Notes: a model not told the origin generated them from the letters alone. Shown: positions 51,375 through 63,780, counted from the first letter of the stretch. The stretch is DNA of 64,000 nt from Mangifera indica (GCF_011075055.1 NC_058141.1:12967639-13031638); one strand, 5' to 3'. Translations and numbers: made by a program.

Positions 51375-51407
51375 CATATAAGGGTTGGCGACGCCAACCC
51401 TTATATG
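51375..51407. repeat. Perfect palindrome island (16 + 1 + 16)
   Basis: Arms CATATAAGGGTTGGCG and its exact inverse around a single A. The core 10-base arm AGGGTTGGCG is the GC island; the surrounding hundreds of bases are almost only A and T. Confidence 0.95.
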
Positions 51408-52313
51408 CATATAATGTATTTATATTAATATATTAATATATATTATTATATTATTATTTAGTATAATATTATAATTATATTATACTATTATAATATAATA
51501 TATATTATAATAATATATATTATATTTTAATATTATTATAATATTATATTATATATTATAATATATAATAATTATATATTATATTATATTTTTAATTTCC
51601 AATATTATAATTATATTATATAATTATATATTATGTAATATATTATATATAATATATATGTATATATATATTTGCCAGGGTTGGCGTTTCCGCCAACCCT
51701 GGCTTTATATATATATTATTATATTTTTGTTATTATTTAATTATTTAATTATATAATTATAATATTATATATTATATTTAATATATTATAATATATAATT
51801 ATATAATAAAAAAATATATATAATTATATATTATAAAATATATATTAATATATTATATAATATATAATATAATTATTTATTATAATATAATTTTATATTT
51901 TATAAAATATATGTAAAAAGAGTCTGGGTTGGCCATAAGGGAAATTGAACTGTAGCATTAATGTAGGGTGGGCCCACCCTTTATGAAGCAAAGCAAGTGG
52001 TGTTGGAAAGGTTGGCGTACGTGTTAACAACTGGTAATAATTCATAGAATTTCCAATTTGCTTTTTGTTTTTCCGTTAATATATTATATTTTATTATATA
52101 ATTATATGTTATAATATTATATATTATGTAATATGTTATATAATTATATAATTATATAATTATAATATATAATTATAATTATATAATATATTTTATTTTT
52201 TTAATTAGAATAATATAATTATATTCTATTATTATATATTATAATATAATATATTATATATATTATTAATAATTTTAATATATTATATAATATAGTATAT
52301 GTATATATTATTT
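51408..52313. repeat. AT-only tracts with hairpin islands (left MULE arm)
   Basis: Nearly pure A/T DNA broken by a perfect hairpin at 51674-51703 (arms GCCAGGGTTGGCG, loop of 4) and by a mixed segment at 51920-52080 that contains GGGTGGGCCCACCC, itself palindromic, and two GGTTGG words. Words of this segment (ACACCA, GGGCCCA) reappear inverted at 62540-62610. Confidence 0.85.
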
Positions 52314-52380
52314 GCAAGGTTGGCGGCAACGCCAACCCTTGGCATTAACGCCAAGGGTTGGCGTTTCCGCCAACCCTGGC
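52314..52380. repeat. Compound hairpin cluster, left copy
   Basis: Three overlapping inverted pairs of the GGTTGGCG/CGCCAACC unit with a central GCCAACCCTTGGC / GCCAAGGGTTGGC. The inverse of 63924-63988 except for ATTAAC versus GTAC at the centre. Confidence 0.95.
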
Positions 52381-53293
52381 AATATACATATAATATTATT
52401 ATTCACACATTATTAATATAATATATACATTATATTATATATTATATATATATTATATTATTAAAATATAAGATTATATATTATATATTATAAAAAATAT
52501 ATATAATTAAAATATTATAATTATATAATATAATATATAATATATTTTAATATATAATCTTATATTTTAATAATATAATATATTTATAATTATATTATAT
52601 TTTAAATTATAATATTTAGGGTTTTTAATTAAATGTGAATAAATTCGGTCCATCGAATTTGGTCAACTGAATTAAATTCGGTCAACCGAATTTTGGTTAG
52701 AATTTTAGAAAGTTTGCTTAACCATGCCTACTTTTGGCAATCGAATTTTGGTTTGAATTTTAGAAAGTTTGGTTAACCATGCTTACTTTTGTTAACCATG
52801 CTTAATTTTGGGTTACAAGTACCTGACACCACTATCTCTCTCTATGTATACGTATCTCTTAACCATGCTTACTTCTGTCACATATTAATTAATTTTACAA
52901 ATAAGTTTGTATTCCATTTGATTATTATCTTGAAGTAGAATATCAAAGTGGGAAAATTATAAATAAACCTGTATCTTATAGATTGATAGATGATTGACAA
53001 TGGTTTTGATTTGCAAAACCAAAAAAACCAGTAGAAAATAAGAAAGGAACATTCCTCATCAGAAGCTCAATTTTAGTAAACATGCAATACATTAAAATCT
53101 ATTCAACTATTTTGATCCATTGTCAGCACATACATGTAAGAGTTTGAATAAAAAAATAAAAAATAAAATGCAATACATTAAAATTTGTACAAAACCAAAT
53201 AGATAAATTACATAAAAGTAAACATGCAATACATTAAAATCTATTGCCATTGTGTACATGTACAAAACCCCATCTCAAATTCAACATGATAAC
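52381..53293. other. AT-rich subterminal DNA and MULE transposase 3' flank
   Basis: 52430-52610 is an A/T-only stretch absent from the right-hand inverted copy. 52650-52700 carries AATTCGGTCAACCGAATT, another palindrome. CATGCAATACATTAAAAT recurs at 53080 and 53223, a small local duplication. Confidence 0.6.
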
Positions 53294-55891
53294 CTATTCG
53301 ACCGTATGGCTTGCATCATGAGTATGACGACCTCGGGTTTGTGTGCTACTGGGTGTACGGGACGAGCTAACCACAGGCACTGGAGCTGGACTCGAACATT
53401 TCAAACGAGTATGACCAGGTTGATGACATCGACTGTAGTATTGTTGTCGAACTTCCTCTCCCTGTGAAGGTCTTCTTGAATGATTGGAAGGGCGACCGGA
53501 CCTTCGTTGCTCCATCACTGGAGGATAAATCGCAGACATATTTGATGGTGCCCAAGTTGACTGATCCCCCAATGGATTAATATCTTCTTCGTACACCTTA
53601 CGTAAATATTCAGTAGAGTAGTACGTACTGACCCAGCCTACACAATCCGATAGGTTATTATACCTTGCTATAGCTGCAACGTGTGCACACGAAATCTGGG
53701 AATGTTGAAATTTTCCACAATCACACGTTCGATATAGAAGATTCACGATGAACACTTGTTGTCGTGAATCATGAACTTCGTATTGTTGCATGTTGATTGG
53801 TTTAACAACCATGTTGGCAGATTTGAACACATATCGAGCAAGCTTGTCCTCAGCCCATGGTGTTAACGGGTGAGATCTCTCACCTGCAAAAAAAACAACT
53901 AAATTAAATGCGATGAAAAAACAAAAACATTAGAATAAATTTTAGTCATACGCACCAGCCATGTTTCGTCTATTGAAAAACCAATGTTGCAAGGTGCTTC
54001 GAAGAAACTCTACCAATATAGTGATAGGCAAAGCGCGAGCAGTCCGTGTCAAAGCATTGAAAGACTCGGCAATATTGGTCGTCATAATATTATACCGCCA
54101 TCCTCCAAAGTGGGCACGTGCCCATCTGTCATATCCAATGTCGGTCAAATAGGCCGCTGCAGCGGGATTGACTCTAGCAATTCTACTCATAGCAGCTTGA
54201 AAGTCCGTGAGACGATATGCCTTAGCAGCTCTCCAAAATAGACCTTCAATATGTTTAGTTTTTTTGAATTGCGAACGCATGTTACCCTTTATGTGGTAAT
54301 TACAGAACCCATGACGAGCGTGAGGCATTACGTTCGCGACCGACGTAATTATTGAATGATGTCGATCAGAAATAATGGTCAAATCTGGCAAATCACCAAT
54401 GCACATGCGAAGGTATGTCAAAAACGGCGTCCATGTATCAATTCCCTCTTTGTGCCCAATACCGAATGCGAGTGGGTAAATTTGATTATTACCGTCCTTC
54501 GCAACAGCAATGAAAAGAGACCCAAGATACTTTCCTTTTAAGTGTGAAGCATCAATGCATATCACCGGACGACAGAATTGTTGGAACCCTCGTATAGAAC
54601 ACCCCATACACATGAAAAAAAACTTGAACCTATTTTCCGGATCGACATCAATACGTGCCATAGTTCCTGGGTTCTTCAGCTCCAAATTATGACAGTACTC
54701 ACGTAATATACCGAAAGACTCTTCAGGAGATCCCCGTAATGCATTTATTGCATATGTTTTGGCACGTCATGCTTGCGTGTAGGATATGTCAATTCGGTAC
54801 CTATCTGCCATGTCTGAAATAATTTCCTTTGGTCGATAAATACGATCAACCACAAACATGGACTTAAGTATGTTACCTAACGATTCGGCACCAGCTTGTC
54901 TGTGATGTGGCAATATTTGATCCCGCGGACAAGTGTGGGTCTCATCCATTCGTCGTATGACCCAATAGTCTCCGTCTTGCTCTCTCGTCGCTCGTGCCCG
55001 CCATTTACATTGTGGGTGTACACACTTAAGCTCATACCGTGTGTTATCGGAGTGACCAACCTTCCATTGAATTCCTGTCTCTAAGGCATACATACGAAAT
55101 AATGCTCTCAATTCAGCCTTGGAGTTATAAAAACCCATGACTTGTAAGCGGTTGCCCCTTTGTGTTGCCCTGTTAGTAATACCTGCATTCTCAACATCAA
55201 CAGCAGGCTCAGGAACCCATTGAAATGGATTTGGATTATGGGTGTCACTTGGATATGCTCCAATATTCATAAAGCCATGACGTCTTGTGCTACATTCAGT
55301 CCCATCGTAGCAAGCATGACTTTGACTTCTACCGGCGTCTTGGCTCTGAACACCATATATGTCATCATCCAACCCCAAGAATTCTTCGTCTTCATCATCG
55401 TCATCCTCTTCCTCCTCATTACCTTCTACTTCGTAATCCTCATCCATGTTGTCCTCATTATCATCATCAACACCGTAATTCCCTCCAAAATCTTGAAAAC
55501 TTCGTGGATGTGGAAAATCATCTATGGAATGATTTTCCCTTTCTTCAACATGAACATCTTCGCATTGTTGATTGGATCTTCTGGCAATTTGACTCTCGGT
55601 AACAAAAAGTTTAGTGTAACCTTGTGAACTTCTTGCTACAACCATCAAAAACTCCACATCATCATCATCTACAATCTCCATTGGACCCATATCACCTACT
55701 GTAAATACACGCACAGTTGACTGTCTTTGATCAAGTCTTAGACGATTGCTGATTCTTGCAATGAATCCATCAAAATCAACAGTTGTGTCAATACAAATCC
55801 CTCTCTCATTCCCACCAATATATCTTCTGACATTATCATCACCTTCAACCCATTGGCCTCCATATCGAATCTTAAATGCAGCTTTTTCCAT
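53294..55891 (-). pseudogene. MuDR-type MULE transposase, one nonsense mutation
   Basis: Two exons, 53956-55891 and 53294-53883, joined in phase (ATGGCTG|GTGAG), 842 codons. Order: PB1-like N-terminus (KIRYGGQWVEGDDNVRRY), acidic linker with an Asp/Glu run, MuDR zinc domain (GIQWKVGHSDNTRYELKC, C-x4-C, then H-x-C), MULE DDE core with ICIDASHLKG, IISDRHHSI and CNYHIKGNM, ESFN, then a SWIM finger CDCGKFQHSQISCAH and a C-terminal CCHC knuckle. An in-frame TGA at 54767-54769 stands where the family has Trp (..YTQA-stop-RAKTYA.., family QAWRAK), truncating before the catalytic core. The knuckle's first Cys is Tyr (53435-53437). Everything else is open, so loss of function is recent. It would act in the nucleus on the element's ends. 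Confidence 0.9.
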
Positions 55892-57223
55892 CCTTACTAA
55901 AAATAAACCCTAAAAACATAAAAACTCCAAATTACACTATGCTTCCATTTTTTCAAATTAAGCCCCAAATGCAATACTAATGCAATCAAATTTCATATAT
56001 ACGTATTTAACTATCATATCATCAAATGATGTACAAAAATTTACCAAGGCAAAACAATAAAAAACAAAAAAAAAATGACAGTGGCAATTTCGTTATATAT
56101 TATGTAACTCTCTGGTTCAGCACAAGGAAGCCAACAGACACAGGAGCTCCAAATGATCATAAACAAGCATAAAAAATGAGAAAATAAGAAAGAAAGCATT
56201 AAGAAATCAATAGAAAGCAACAGGAAAAACATAAATAATTCAGTGGGCCACAAGGGGTTGGCGTGTAAAAAAGAACAAAATAAGAAAGCAATAGAAAGCA
56301 ACAGTAAAAAAAATTAATTCAATGGGACACAAGGGGTAGGCGTTAACGCCAACCTGTTCATCATTAGCTGGAAATTTTTTTCAGCTGCATTTTGGATTTT
56401 ATAGCCACCACAACAACATTAAACAATAATAACAACTATAAACAATAGAAATAACATGAAATAATAGCATTAAATAATCTAACAACATGAAATCATAATA
56501 AAGTTAAATAATTCAGTGGAGTTATTACAAACATGAATATAGCATACTTATTTCATTTTCAAATAATTATAAAGAAAACACATAACATATAGGGTTAAGT
56601 CAACACTGACCTGGACGTTGATAATTTTGCTATGAAGTCTTTGCAGCAGATAATAATTCTCTTACTAAATTTAACAATTTTCGTCTCTCCCTCCCTTATG
56701 TCCAATTTGAATCTTTTATAATGGATTCTCACGGATTTTATTGTTTAATCACATGTCTTCTTACTTCCAGTAATACTAATATATTGTCATGCTGCTGAGA
56801 TTCCTTTCTCAGTTGAGAAAGCAGAGAGAAAGTTACAGAGATTATTCTCTGCATGGGTCACTTCAGGAGCGTCAACTATTTAATCAGTCTATAATATAAT
56901 TTTAATATTCTAATTAAAAATATAATATAATATATTATAATATAATATATTAATATTATAATATTAATAATTCTTCAGATTAATATAAAAATAATACATA
57001 TTTTATATAATATATAATATAATATTTATATAAATATTAATAATATTTGGCGCCATGGGTAGGCGTGAACGGAAAAAAAAAAAAAAAGATATGTGCTGGA
57101 ACACGCCAACCCCTGCCGCCTTGTTAATTATATAATATAATTATATAATACATTATATTATTATATTATATATGTTATAATAATATTATTTATATATAAT
57201 ATAATATATATAATTTATTATTA
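55892..57223. other. Region between the two MULE genes
   Basis: Transposase promoter side. A ~70-base local duplication (AATAGAAAGCAACAG ... CACAAGGGG) lies at 56205-56260 and 56285-56340. The palindrome at 56337-56353 (GGCGTTAACGCC core) and GGCGCCATGGGTAGGCG / ACGCCAACCCCTGCC words at 57048-57115 are diverged hairpin units. 56890-57050 and 57120-57220 are A/T-only. Confidence 0.6.
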
Positions 57224-57287
57224 GCCTGGTTGGCGGAAACGCCAACCCTTGGCGTTAACGCCAAGGGTTGGCGTTCGCCAACCCTTG
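57224..57287. repeat. Compound hairpin cluster, middle copy
   Basis: GGTTGGCGGAAACGCCAACC, then the perfect palindrome TTGGCGTTAACGCCAA (57249-57264), then GGGTTGGCG TT CGCCAACCC. Confidence 0.95.
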
Positions 57288-57304
57288 TAAATCTAATATA
57301 TATT

Positions 57305-57308
<4 letters not shown>

Positions 57309-57379
<71 letters not shown>
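57309..57379. repeat. (TA)n microsatellite, ~35 units
   Basis: Pure TA between two hairpin islands. Confidence 0.95.
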
Positions 57380-57384
<5 letters not shown>

Positions 57385-57416
57385 TTTATTTTATTTTATA
57401 TATGTATATCTATATC

Positions 57417-57443
57417 AGGGTTGGCGTTGCCAACGCCAACCCT
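57417..57443. repeat. Perfect palindrome island (13 + 1 + 13)
   Basis: Arms AGGGTTGGCGTTG and exact inverse around one C. Confidence 0.95.
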
Positions 57444-57599
57444 TATATGTATATATTATTATAATATAATATATATTAAATAATATTATTATTATAATAT
57501 TAATATTAATATTATAATATAATATATATTATATAATATTACAATATTATAATATATTATATTATATTATAATATAATAATATAATAATTATATATATT

Positions 57600-57790
57600 T
57601 GCTGGGGACAAATGCTGGGACAAGAGAGCTGGGGAAATAAAAAAAAAAAAAAGGAAAAGTTGGCGTTAACGTCACCCTATATTTGCTATCACTCTTTGGT
57701 TTTTTTGAATGGTGGACCCACCCTAAATCCTTCCAAAGATTTATGGTAGAAGCATCAGGATTCTCTACAGGAAAATATTACAGAGAATAA
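57600..57790. repeat. Inner inverted repeat, left arm
   Basis: Contains GCTGGGGACAAATGCTGGGA, A-run, TTGGCGTTAAC, TATATTTGCTATCACTCTTTG, CTAAATCCTTCCAAAGATTT, AGAAGCATCAGGATTCTCT. Recurs inverted at 63508-63695 and, interrupted, in the same orientation at 62425-62775. Confidence 0.9.
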
Positions 57791-58319
57791 ATATTATTTT
57801 ATAACTAATTTAAAATATATTATCAATATTATTTATATTCGTATTTATACTATTATCAATATGTTAAATATTATTGAAATGAAATCTACATAATAGCTAA
57901 AGAGGATTGTTTTTAAAGGTGGATGAAAATTGACTCAAAATCCAATTGACAAAAAATATTATTAGGATTTTGGCAGTAAATTATATTTTTATATAAGAAG
58001 AATAATTAAATTAATAAAACAATTTGATTTATTATTGTCTTTGTTAGCCCATACCGTGTTTCAATAAAACAATGTGTCAAATACACCATATAAACAATTA
58101 AAATATGACATCATTCAAATAATAATGAAATACACCTTTCAATCAATAATAAAATACATATTTCAAATAATAATAAAATGACATCCAATTCATTTGCATG
58201 CCCGTCCATCCATGCCTTAATCGAAATCCTCAAAGCCTGCATTGTCACATTCCAATTAAGTTGAATAAATACAATCAATATAGTAAAGTTTGCTAACATA
58301 TAAATAAACTCATAAACAC
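57791..58319. other. 3' flank of the DUF1985-Ulp1 gene
   Basis: AT-rich. If a GTAAGT at 58323-58328 (minus) is used as donor to an acceptor near 58240, the protein would end three residues later at 58230; either way no further domain is added. Confidence 0.4.
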
Positions 58320-61300
58320 TTAATACTTACTGAGGGCCCTTCCTTGGAATATGGTTGTAGCCACGCGCTTTCTTAACCTCCTGGAATGTGTTGATGCGAA
58401 ATTAAATGGGTGATCTCGGGCAAGGTATTCCATAAACATGAGTAAAAAAATGTCACAATCTCCGCTTCCAACATCCTGTTTTGGGACATCACGAACACAC
58501 CTGTATTGTAATGTCGGTGGAGGATCGGGCGATGGAATTCCCTTTGACATATAGAAGTTACTCGCCTTCATTAGGTGTGTTAGTGTCCTAAATGGCATCA
58601 ATAACTTCTTCACCCTCTCTATGCTATCAGTATATTGGGCAGAGTCGTATATATACATCGTCCATTCATTTATATCCAATACGCCACACACCCAATGTTG
58701 GTTGTCGAAGTTCAGCGGAATGAATACCTGTCGACCAATGAAGAGAAATAAGCACCAATAATCAATTTTACAGTAAACTACTTACAGTTGGACACCACCT
58801 TGCCAACACTACTCCATGGTCGAAAGAATTCTTTTGTCCGAAGCGAGATGCCATTGATTTGATCTAGAAATAACGTAGGCCACTCCATCTTTGCACCCAA
58901 TTGTTTAAACTCACTGTAACACTGTGGGAGAAGTCCAACAAATTGGGTGGAAACAGTTGTCCAGTTACCATCTGGATAAGATTTACGGAGTATACCCATA
59001 AAAGCTTCAATATGCTGTGTTCACAGATTAATCACATCATAAGTTGAACGTGATAACTAATAGGAACAAATACAAAGGAAGGGTACATACCGTGTTTTCC
59101 AACCATTGTCCTAGTGTTACAATTTGGGTCCACCATGGTTTGGGCATACGGGCAGTCGTTCCGGCTGGTCCCCCGAGGAAGACGCGTCGATTGTCATTAT
59201 CAGACGCTCGACCGTACCATAATGTGAACTCTGAATAGCACCCAGCCAACTTAGGGTCAAAATCAAGTCTTTCAATTACTGATTGTTTGTTCTTTTTCCC
59301 CTTTTCTGGATTTGTGAAGGGACTGACCAACTGTTTCCCTTTTCGCAGTACACGGCCGAAAGCTGACATTTTTTTAGTTGTTGTCGGCTTCTGGGCAGCT
59401 ATTGGTTGGTCTTGAACTTGTTGCTGGACTTCCTCGTCTGATGATTCGTCTAACTGGAAAAAAGTTAAAAATTTAATGTTTATCATAACCTTATAATTAA
59501 GCAACTGAAAATATAAATTAAATAATACAACTAATTGAAAACAAAAAATTAAGTATGGTGGATAATAACATGTACTGATTCGGATGCCTGAACATAAGAA
59601 CCCTTAATTGCTGTAATTCGATTATTTAATGATTGCATTTTTTCCTGCATTTCCCTTTGAAGCATCGATGTTTGTTGTTGCCATTGGTCCTGCATCTCCC
59701 CTCGAAACGTCGATGCTTGTTGTTGCCATTGGTCCTGCAACTCCCCTCGAAACGTCGATTGTTGTTGTTGCCATTGGTCCTGCATCTCGCCCCGAAATGT
59801 CGAATGTTGTTGTTGCCATTGGTCCTGCATCTCCCCCCGAAACGTCGATGCTTGTTGTTGCCAATAGGACTGCATATCCTCACGAAACGCTGACGACTGT
59901 TGCTCCCACTCCGCACGTATCATTACACCATGTTGGTCCAATTGCTGCTGCATCTGAGAGCTGATGCCTCTTCCATGTTCCATTAATATTTGTTGAAGAC
60001 GGTCGTATGGAACACCACTATACGCCGTCCCATGGACCGAGTGTCTTGCAGGCTCGTTCACCGGATGCTCTCGAGAATGGGAGGCGCGAGAAGTAGACCT
60101 CCGTGGTGGGGAAGCAGGTACATTAGGTGTGTCCCTACGTGACCCTCGAGGGTATGCTGTGCGGGAGGATGACACATGCAGAGGGGATATATGTCTAATA
60201 GGAGACGTCCTAGGCACCACGGGTCTGTCACGTCGTGATGATGACATCCGTACGGAAGCAGTGGAAGACGTTTCAGACCCTCTGGGGGCTGTCTGAAAGG
60301 CAACAGGCCGGTTCGACTGGGTGACATCATCATCATCTGAATGCATAGGTGGTGCGTTTTCTCCCATAAACTCCAAAGCTCGAATATACCACTCAGTGTA
60401 ACGCTCAATCTCAGTCGGATGTAATGCAGTGGTAATCTCCTCCTACAACATGAAAGAAATTGATATCAATTATTGAAATACAAAACGAAATAATGAAATA
60501 TAAATGAGCAACATACCGGAGAAGCGTCCCAAATGATCGATATGTCATCCCATGTAGGCAGTACAACTGTTTTCCATTTGAGGATACGGGGGATTCGATC
60601 ATTTGCTTCGAAACGGACATAAGGCGATAGATTCTGAATCGTCTCATAAATCCAATACTACATAATGCACCCCATTTATGGTCAGTATTTACAATACTCA
60701 ATTTGAAGGTAAACTTTATCTATTATATGATACTTACTTGGAAAGCAATCGGGTATCCCAAAACACTGTAACTCAGAAGTGGGAGTGGACTTGTGTACGG
60801 CGGGTAATGTTCAACACAATATTGATATTTGTTATGTATACCTTTCCGTATGGAGTCAACTGTTTTATTCCATGTCAGTGTTCCCCATGGGTATAGACTA
60901 AATGCATCTAAATTGTTCGCTAAGTGCAAAAAATGATCAGGTACTTTGGTTCTGTTGTCCGCCCCTAATAAACCTGCAAATGCGTAATACAATACCGCAA
61001 ACTTCACTGTGTCTTCATCATTGTCTCCCCAAACTTCATTGTCAAATGCTTGCTCGATCTCCCCATGAGACAACAACCTATGAATGTTCGGGAAGTACTC
61101 TGCTCTCAATCGAGGCGTATCCGTGCAATCAACGTAATTGGAAACGTCAATGTTATCCCCGAAAATCAAACCAGTCACGAGTGCAAACTCAACAGGGCTG
61201 AATCGAAATTCAACGCCATTTATTCTGAACCACATTTCTTTGTCTGGGTTTCCGCGGTTGATCATACATAATAACATTGCCTGAATTAAAACGGCACTGA

Positions 61301-62018
61301 ACCGTGGCTCCGTCAACTCCAATAAATGTCCAAAACAAGTTGTTCGGAAAATGGCTCGTTGACTAAACGTTAGTTTATTCCTAATTATAGTCAGAGTGTC
61401 CATTTTTGTCCGAAGCGTCATGTGCACACGAAATCTGTATGCATCATGGAATCTGTACGCCCCCTCTTGATGGTTGATTGCAAATGCCTGGAAATACATA
61501 TTAATTCTTTAAATTACAATATATATTAATTCCTTAAATTTCCTGTAAAACAACAAATTCATAAACCTTGTTATCAATTTAATTGGTTATCTGTTTTAAT
61601 TTTTTATATCTTTCATCTACATGATAAAAAAACTATAAATTTCACGATAAACTAAATTAGTCATAATCTACCCCACGATTTACTTATACAGTAATTTAAC
61701 CCACTAAAAGTAAAAAGGACAAAATTGCTAAATTATGCTAAACTACATAATCTACCCCACAAAAATATTTGATCATATTAATCCAACGCAGATAAATAAA
61801 ACCTTTGCAAATATATTTTATTCAATTTGATATAATAAAACCTAACCCACAATATTATGCTATAATCCAACCCAATGTAATGACCAAATTATGCTAAACT
61901 ACATAATCTATCCGGAAAAAATATTTGATCATATAAATCAAACCCAAAAAAAATAAAACCTTTGTAAATATATTTTATTAAATTTGATATAATAAAACCT
62001 AACCTGTCTTCCTGCCAT
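58320..62018 (-). CDS. DUF1985 plus Ulp1 (C48) cysteine protease gene, Kaonashi-like, ~7 exons
   Basis: Transposon-borne relative of SUMO proteases. Exons read: 62004-62018 (MAGRQ), 60738-61487, 60517-60657, 59576-60442, 59091-59453, about 58796-59014, 58320-58727. N-terminal DUF1985 (FRINGVEFRFSPVEFALVTG ... SLYPWGTLTW), an Arg/Ser-rich linker, a Gln/Trp coiled region made of 15-residue repeats (59676-59870), then the protease: His in NQHWVCGVLD, Asp in MYIYDS, Gln and Cys in PKQDVGSGDC, so the whole H-D-Q-C set is present. The exon 6 donor is ambiguous: the GTAAGT at 58780-58785 leaves the next exon out of frame, while AAG|GTGGTG or GTG|GTGTCC keeps it. Substrate unknown. MULEs carrying such genes are known in Arabidopsis (Kaonashi) and melon. 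No stop inside any exon. Confidence 0.8.
59676..59900 (-). repeat. 45-base tandem repeat encoding WQQQ-STFRGEMQDQ units
   Basis: Four to five units of 45 bases (15 residues, STFRGEMQDQWQQQ plus one variable residue) in the Ulp1-gene linker; units differ at few positions. The periodicity fits a continuous amphipathic helix or coiled coil. Confidence 0.95.
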
Positions 62019-62424
62019 TATGTTGATAGTATCGACGGCCGATGAAGATATTTGCTAGATTTTCTTCTGAATGAGAAAATTACCCGAAGCAAGTAACCAA
62101 CACTTTTATGGGAAAATTGGAAGAAAGCAACTTAAAACTCTAGTGGGAAAAAAATGAAAACACTTTGCACATATATATTACAAATCATGCAAAACATTCC
62201 AGTGAATTATTGAGACCTGGCAGCCAGTGAATTATTAAAGTATGGGCACTATTTATGTCAGTAAATTATACATATATAGTCTTTAGGATACTCCACATTC
62301 ATGCATCCCTTACTAAAATTGCGTACTATTTATGCTAATATTTCAACTTTCTGACAATGTTAATTATCTCATCTGGACAAAGTCTTTTAAAAGCTCTGCA
62401 TAAACAGAAAAGATGCAGAAGAAT
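62019..62424. promoter_or_regulatory. Promoter side of the DUF1985-Ulp1 gene
   Basis: No motif recognised beyond AT-rich sequence and ordinary leader-like stretches directly above the ATG at 62016-62018. Confidence 0.35.
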
Positions 62425-62775
62425 AATCAAATGGTGGGACAAGGGAGCTGGGGAAATTAAAAAAAAAAAGAAAAAGTTGGCGTTAACGCCAAACTATATT
62501 TGCTATCACTCTTTGATTTTTTTGAATGATGGGCCATCCTAAATCATAACAACACCAACCCTTTCCTCACCAAATGTGTTAGTTTAGTTTATAAAAGATG
62601 GGCCCACATTATGTTAAAATCAACAAGCTAATAATATATGGGAAAATGGCAGAAGCATATCCTTTAATACCAATTCCCTTTAGTTTATACATAGGTGAGT
62701 CCGCCCTAAATCCTTCCAAAGATTTATGGCAGAAGCATCAGGGATTCTCTGAAGGGAAATATTGGAGAGAATAAA
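62425..62775. repeat. Third, interrupted copy of the inner repeat
   Basis: Same orientation as 57600-57790: GGGACAAGGGAGCTGGGG, palindrome TTGGCGTTAACGCCAA at 62477-62492, TATTTGCTATCACTCTTTG, then about 170 extra bases, then CTAAATCCTTCCAAAGATTT and GCAGAAGCATCAGGGATTCT. Confidence 0.85.
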
Positions 62776-63069
62776 ATATATATAATATAATATATTATAT
62801 TATTTATATTATATTATTAATTAGAATATTAATAATTATATTATATAATTATAATAAAATATATTATAATATATAATATTATAATTTATTATATATATTC
62901 TTAATAATATTAATATATTATATATGTATATATTATTATATATATTATAATATTATATATTATATATTTATAAAATTATAAATTATATATATAATATTTA
63001 ATTGACCAAGGGTTGGCGATGCCGCCAACCCTTGGTCAATTATATATACAATATATTATATATATAACA

Positions 63070-63125
<56 letters not shown>

Positions 63126-63507
63126 CATATATATTATATTATTAATATATATAATTAAAATATTATAATTATATATTATAATATATTTTATATAATATTT
63201 TTAATATGATATGATAATATATTTTATATAAGTCTTTGGGTTATTTCATTTATAAATTTTCGGTTAACGCCAAGGGTTATTTAAGTTATAAAGAAAGGGT
63301 TAAATTGTCACTTTTCAAAATTTTACAGGTCAAATTGAAATTTTGAAAAATTCAGAGGGTAAAATATTAATTAAATTCGGTCGTTCGAATTTGACTGACC
63401 GAATCAACTTTCAAATTATCCAAAAGCCATGTATTTTATTCTCTACAATATTCTAATTAATAATATAATATAAATAATATAATATAATATATTATATATA
63501 TTTTATT
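62776..63507. repeat. AT-only tracts with a long perfect hairpin
   Basis: The hairpin at about 62999-63041 has arms TTGACCAAGGGTTGGCG and exact inverse with a 4-base loop (plus further AT pairing). A (TA)n run lies at 63078-63121, and an AATTCGG..CCGAAT palindrome pair at 63373-63405. Confidence 0.85.
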
Positions 63508-63695
63508 CTCTGCAATATTTTCCTGCAGAGAATCCTGATGCTTCTGCCATAAATCAGTCTTTGGATTTAGGGTGAGCCCACTATTCAAAAAAACCAAAGA
63601 GTGATAGCAAATATAGCTTGGCGTTAACGCCAACTTTTTTTTTTTTTTTTTTAATTTCCCCAGCTCCTTTGTCCCGCCATTTGTCCCCAGCTCCC
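63508..63695. repeat. Inner inverted repeat, right arm
   Basis: Inverse of 57600-57790, including AGAATCCTGATGCTTCTGCC, CAAAGAGTGATAGCAAATAT, the palindrome TTGGCGTTAACGCCAA at 63618-63633, a T-run and CATTTGTCCCCAGCTCC. Confidence 0.9.
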
Positions 63696-63780
63696 TTTCT
63701 TTGTTTTTTTTTACCAAGGGTTGGCGATATATATAATATATAATAATATATAATAATATAATAATATTATATTTTAATAA

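Noticed and set aside
51375..52380. Regularly recurring palindromes considered as a CRISPR-like array
   Set aside because: Spacing is irregular, spacers are A/T-only and not unique, and the genome is a plant nuclear one.
55160..55627. 155-residue plus-strand frame opposite the transposase
   Set aside because: Antisense shadow of the acidic, low-complexity part of the MULE transposase.
57230..57469. 79-residue frame rich in Tyr-Ile
   Set aside because: It is a translation of the hairpin cluster and the (TA)n tract.
59629..59964. Several long overlapping frames on both strands around 59.6-59.9 kb
   Set aside because: Caused by the 45-base tandem repeat, which is open in all frames; only the frame continuous with DUF1985 and the protease is supported.
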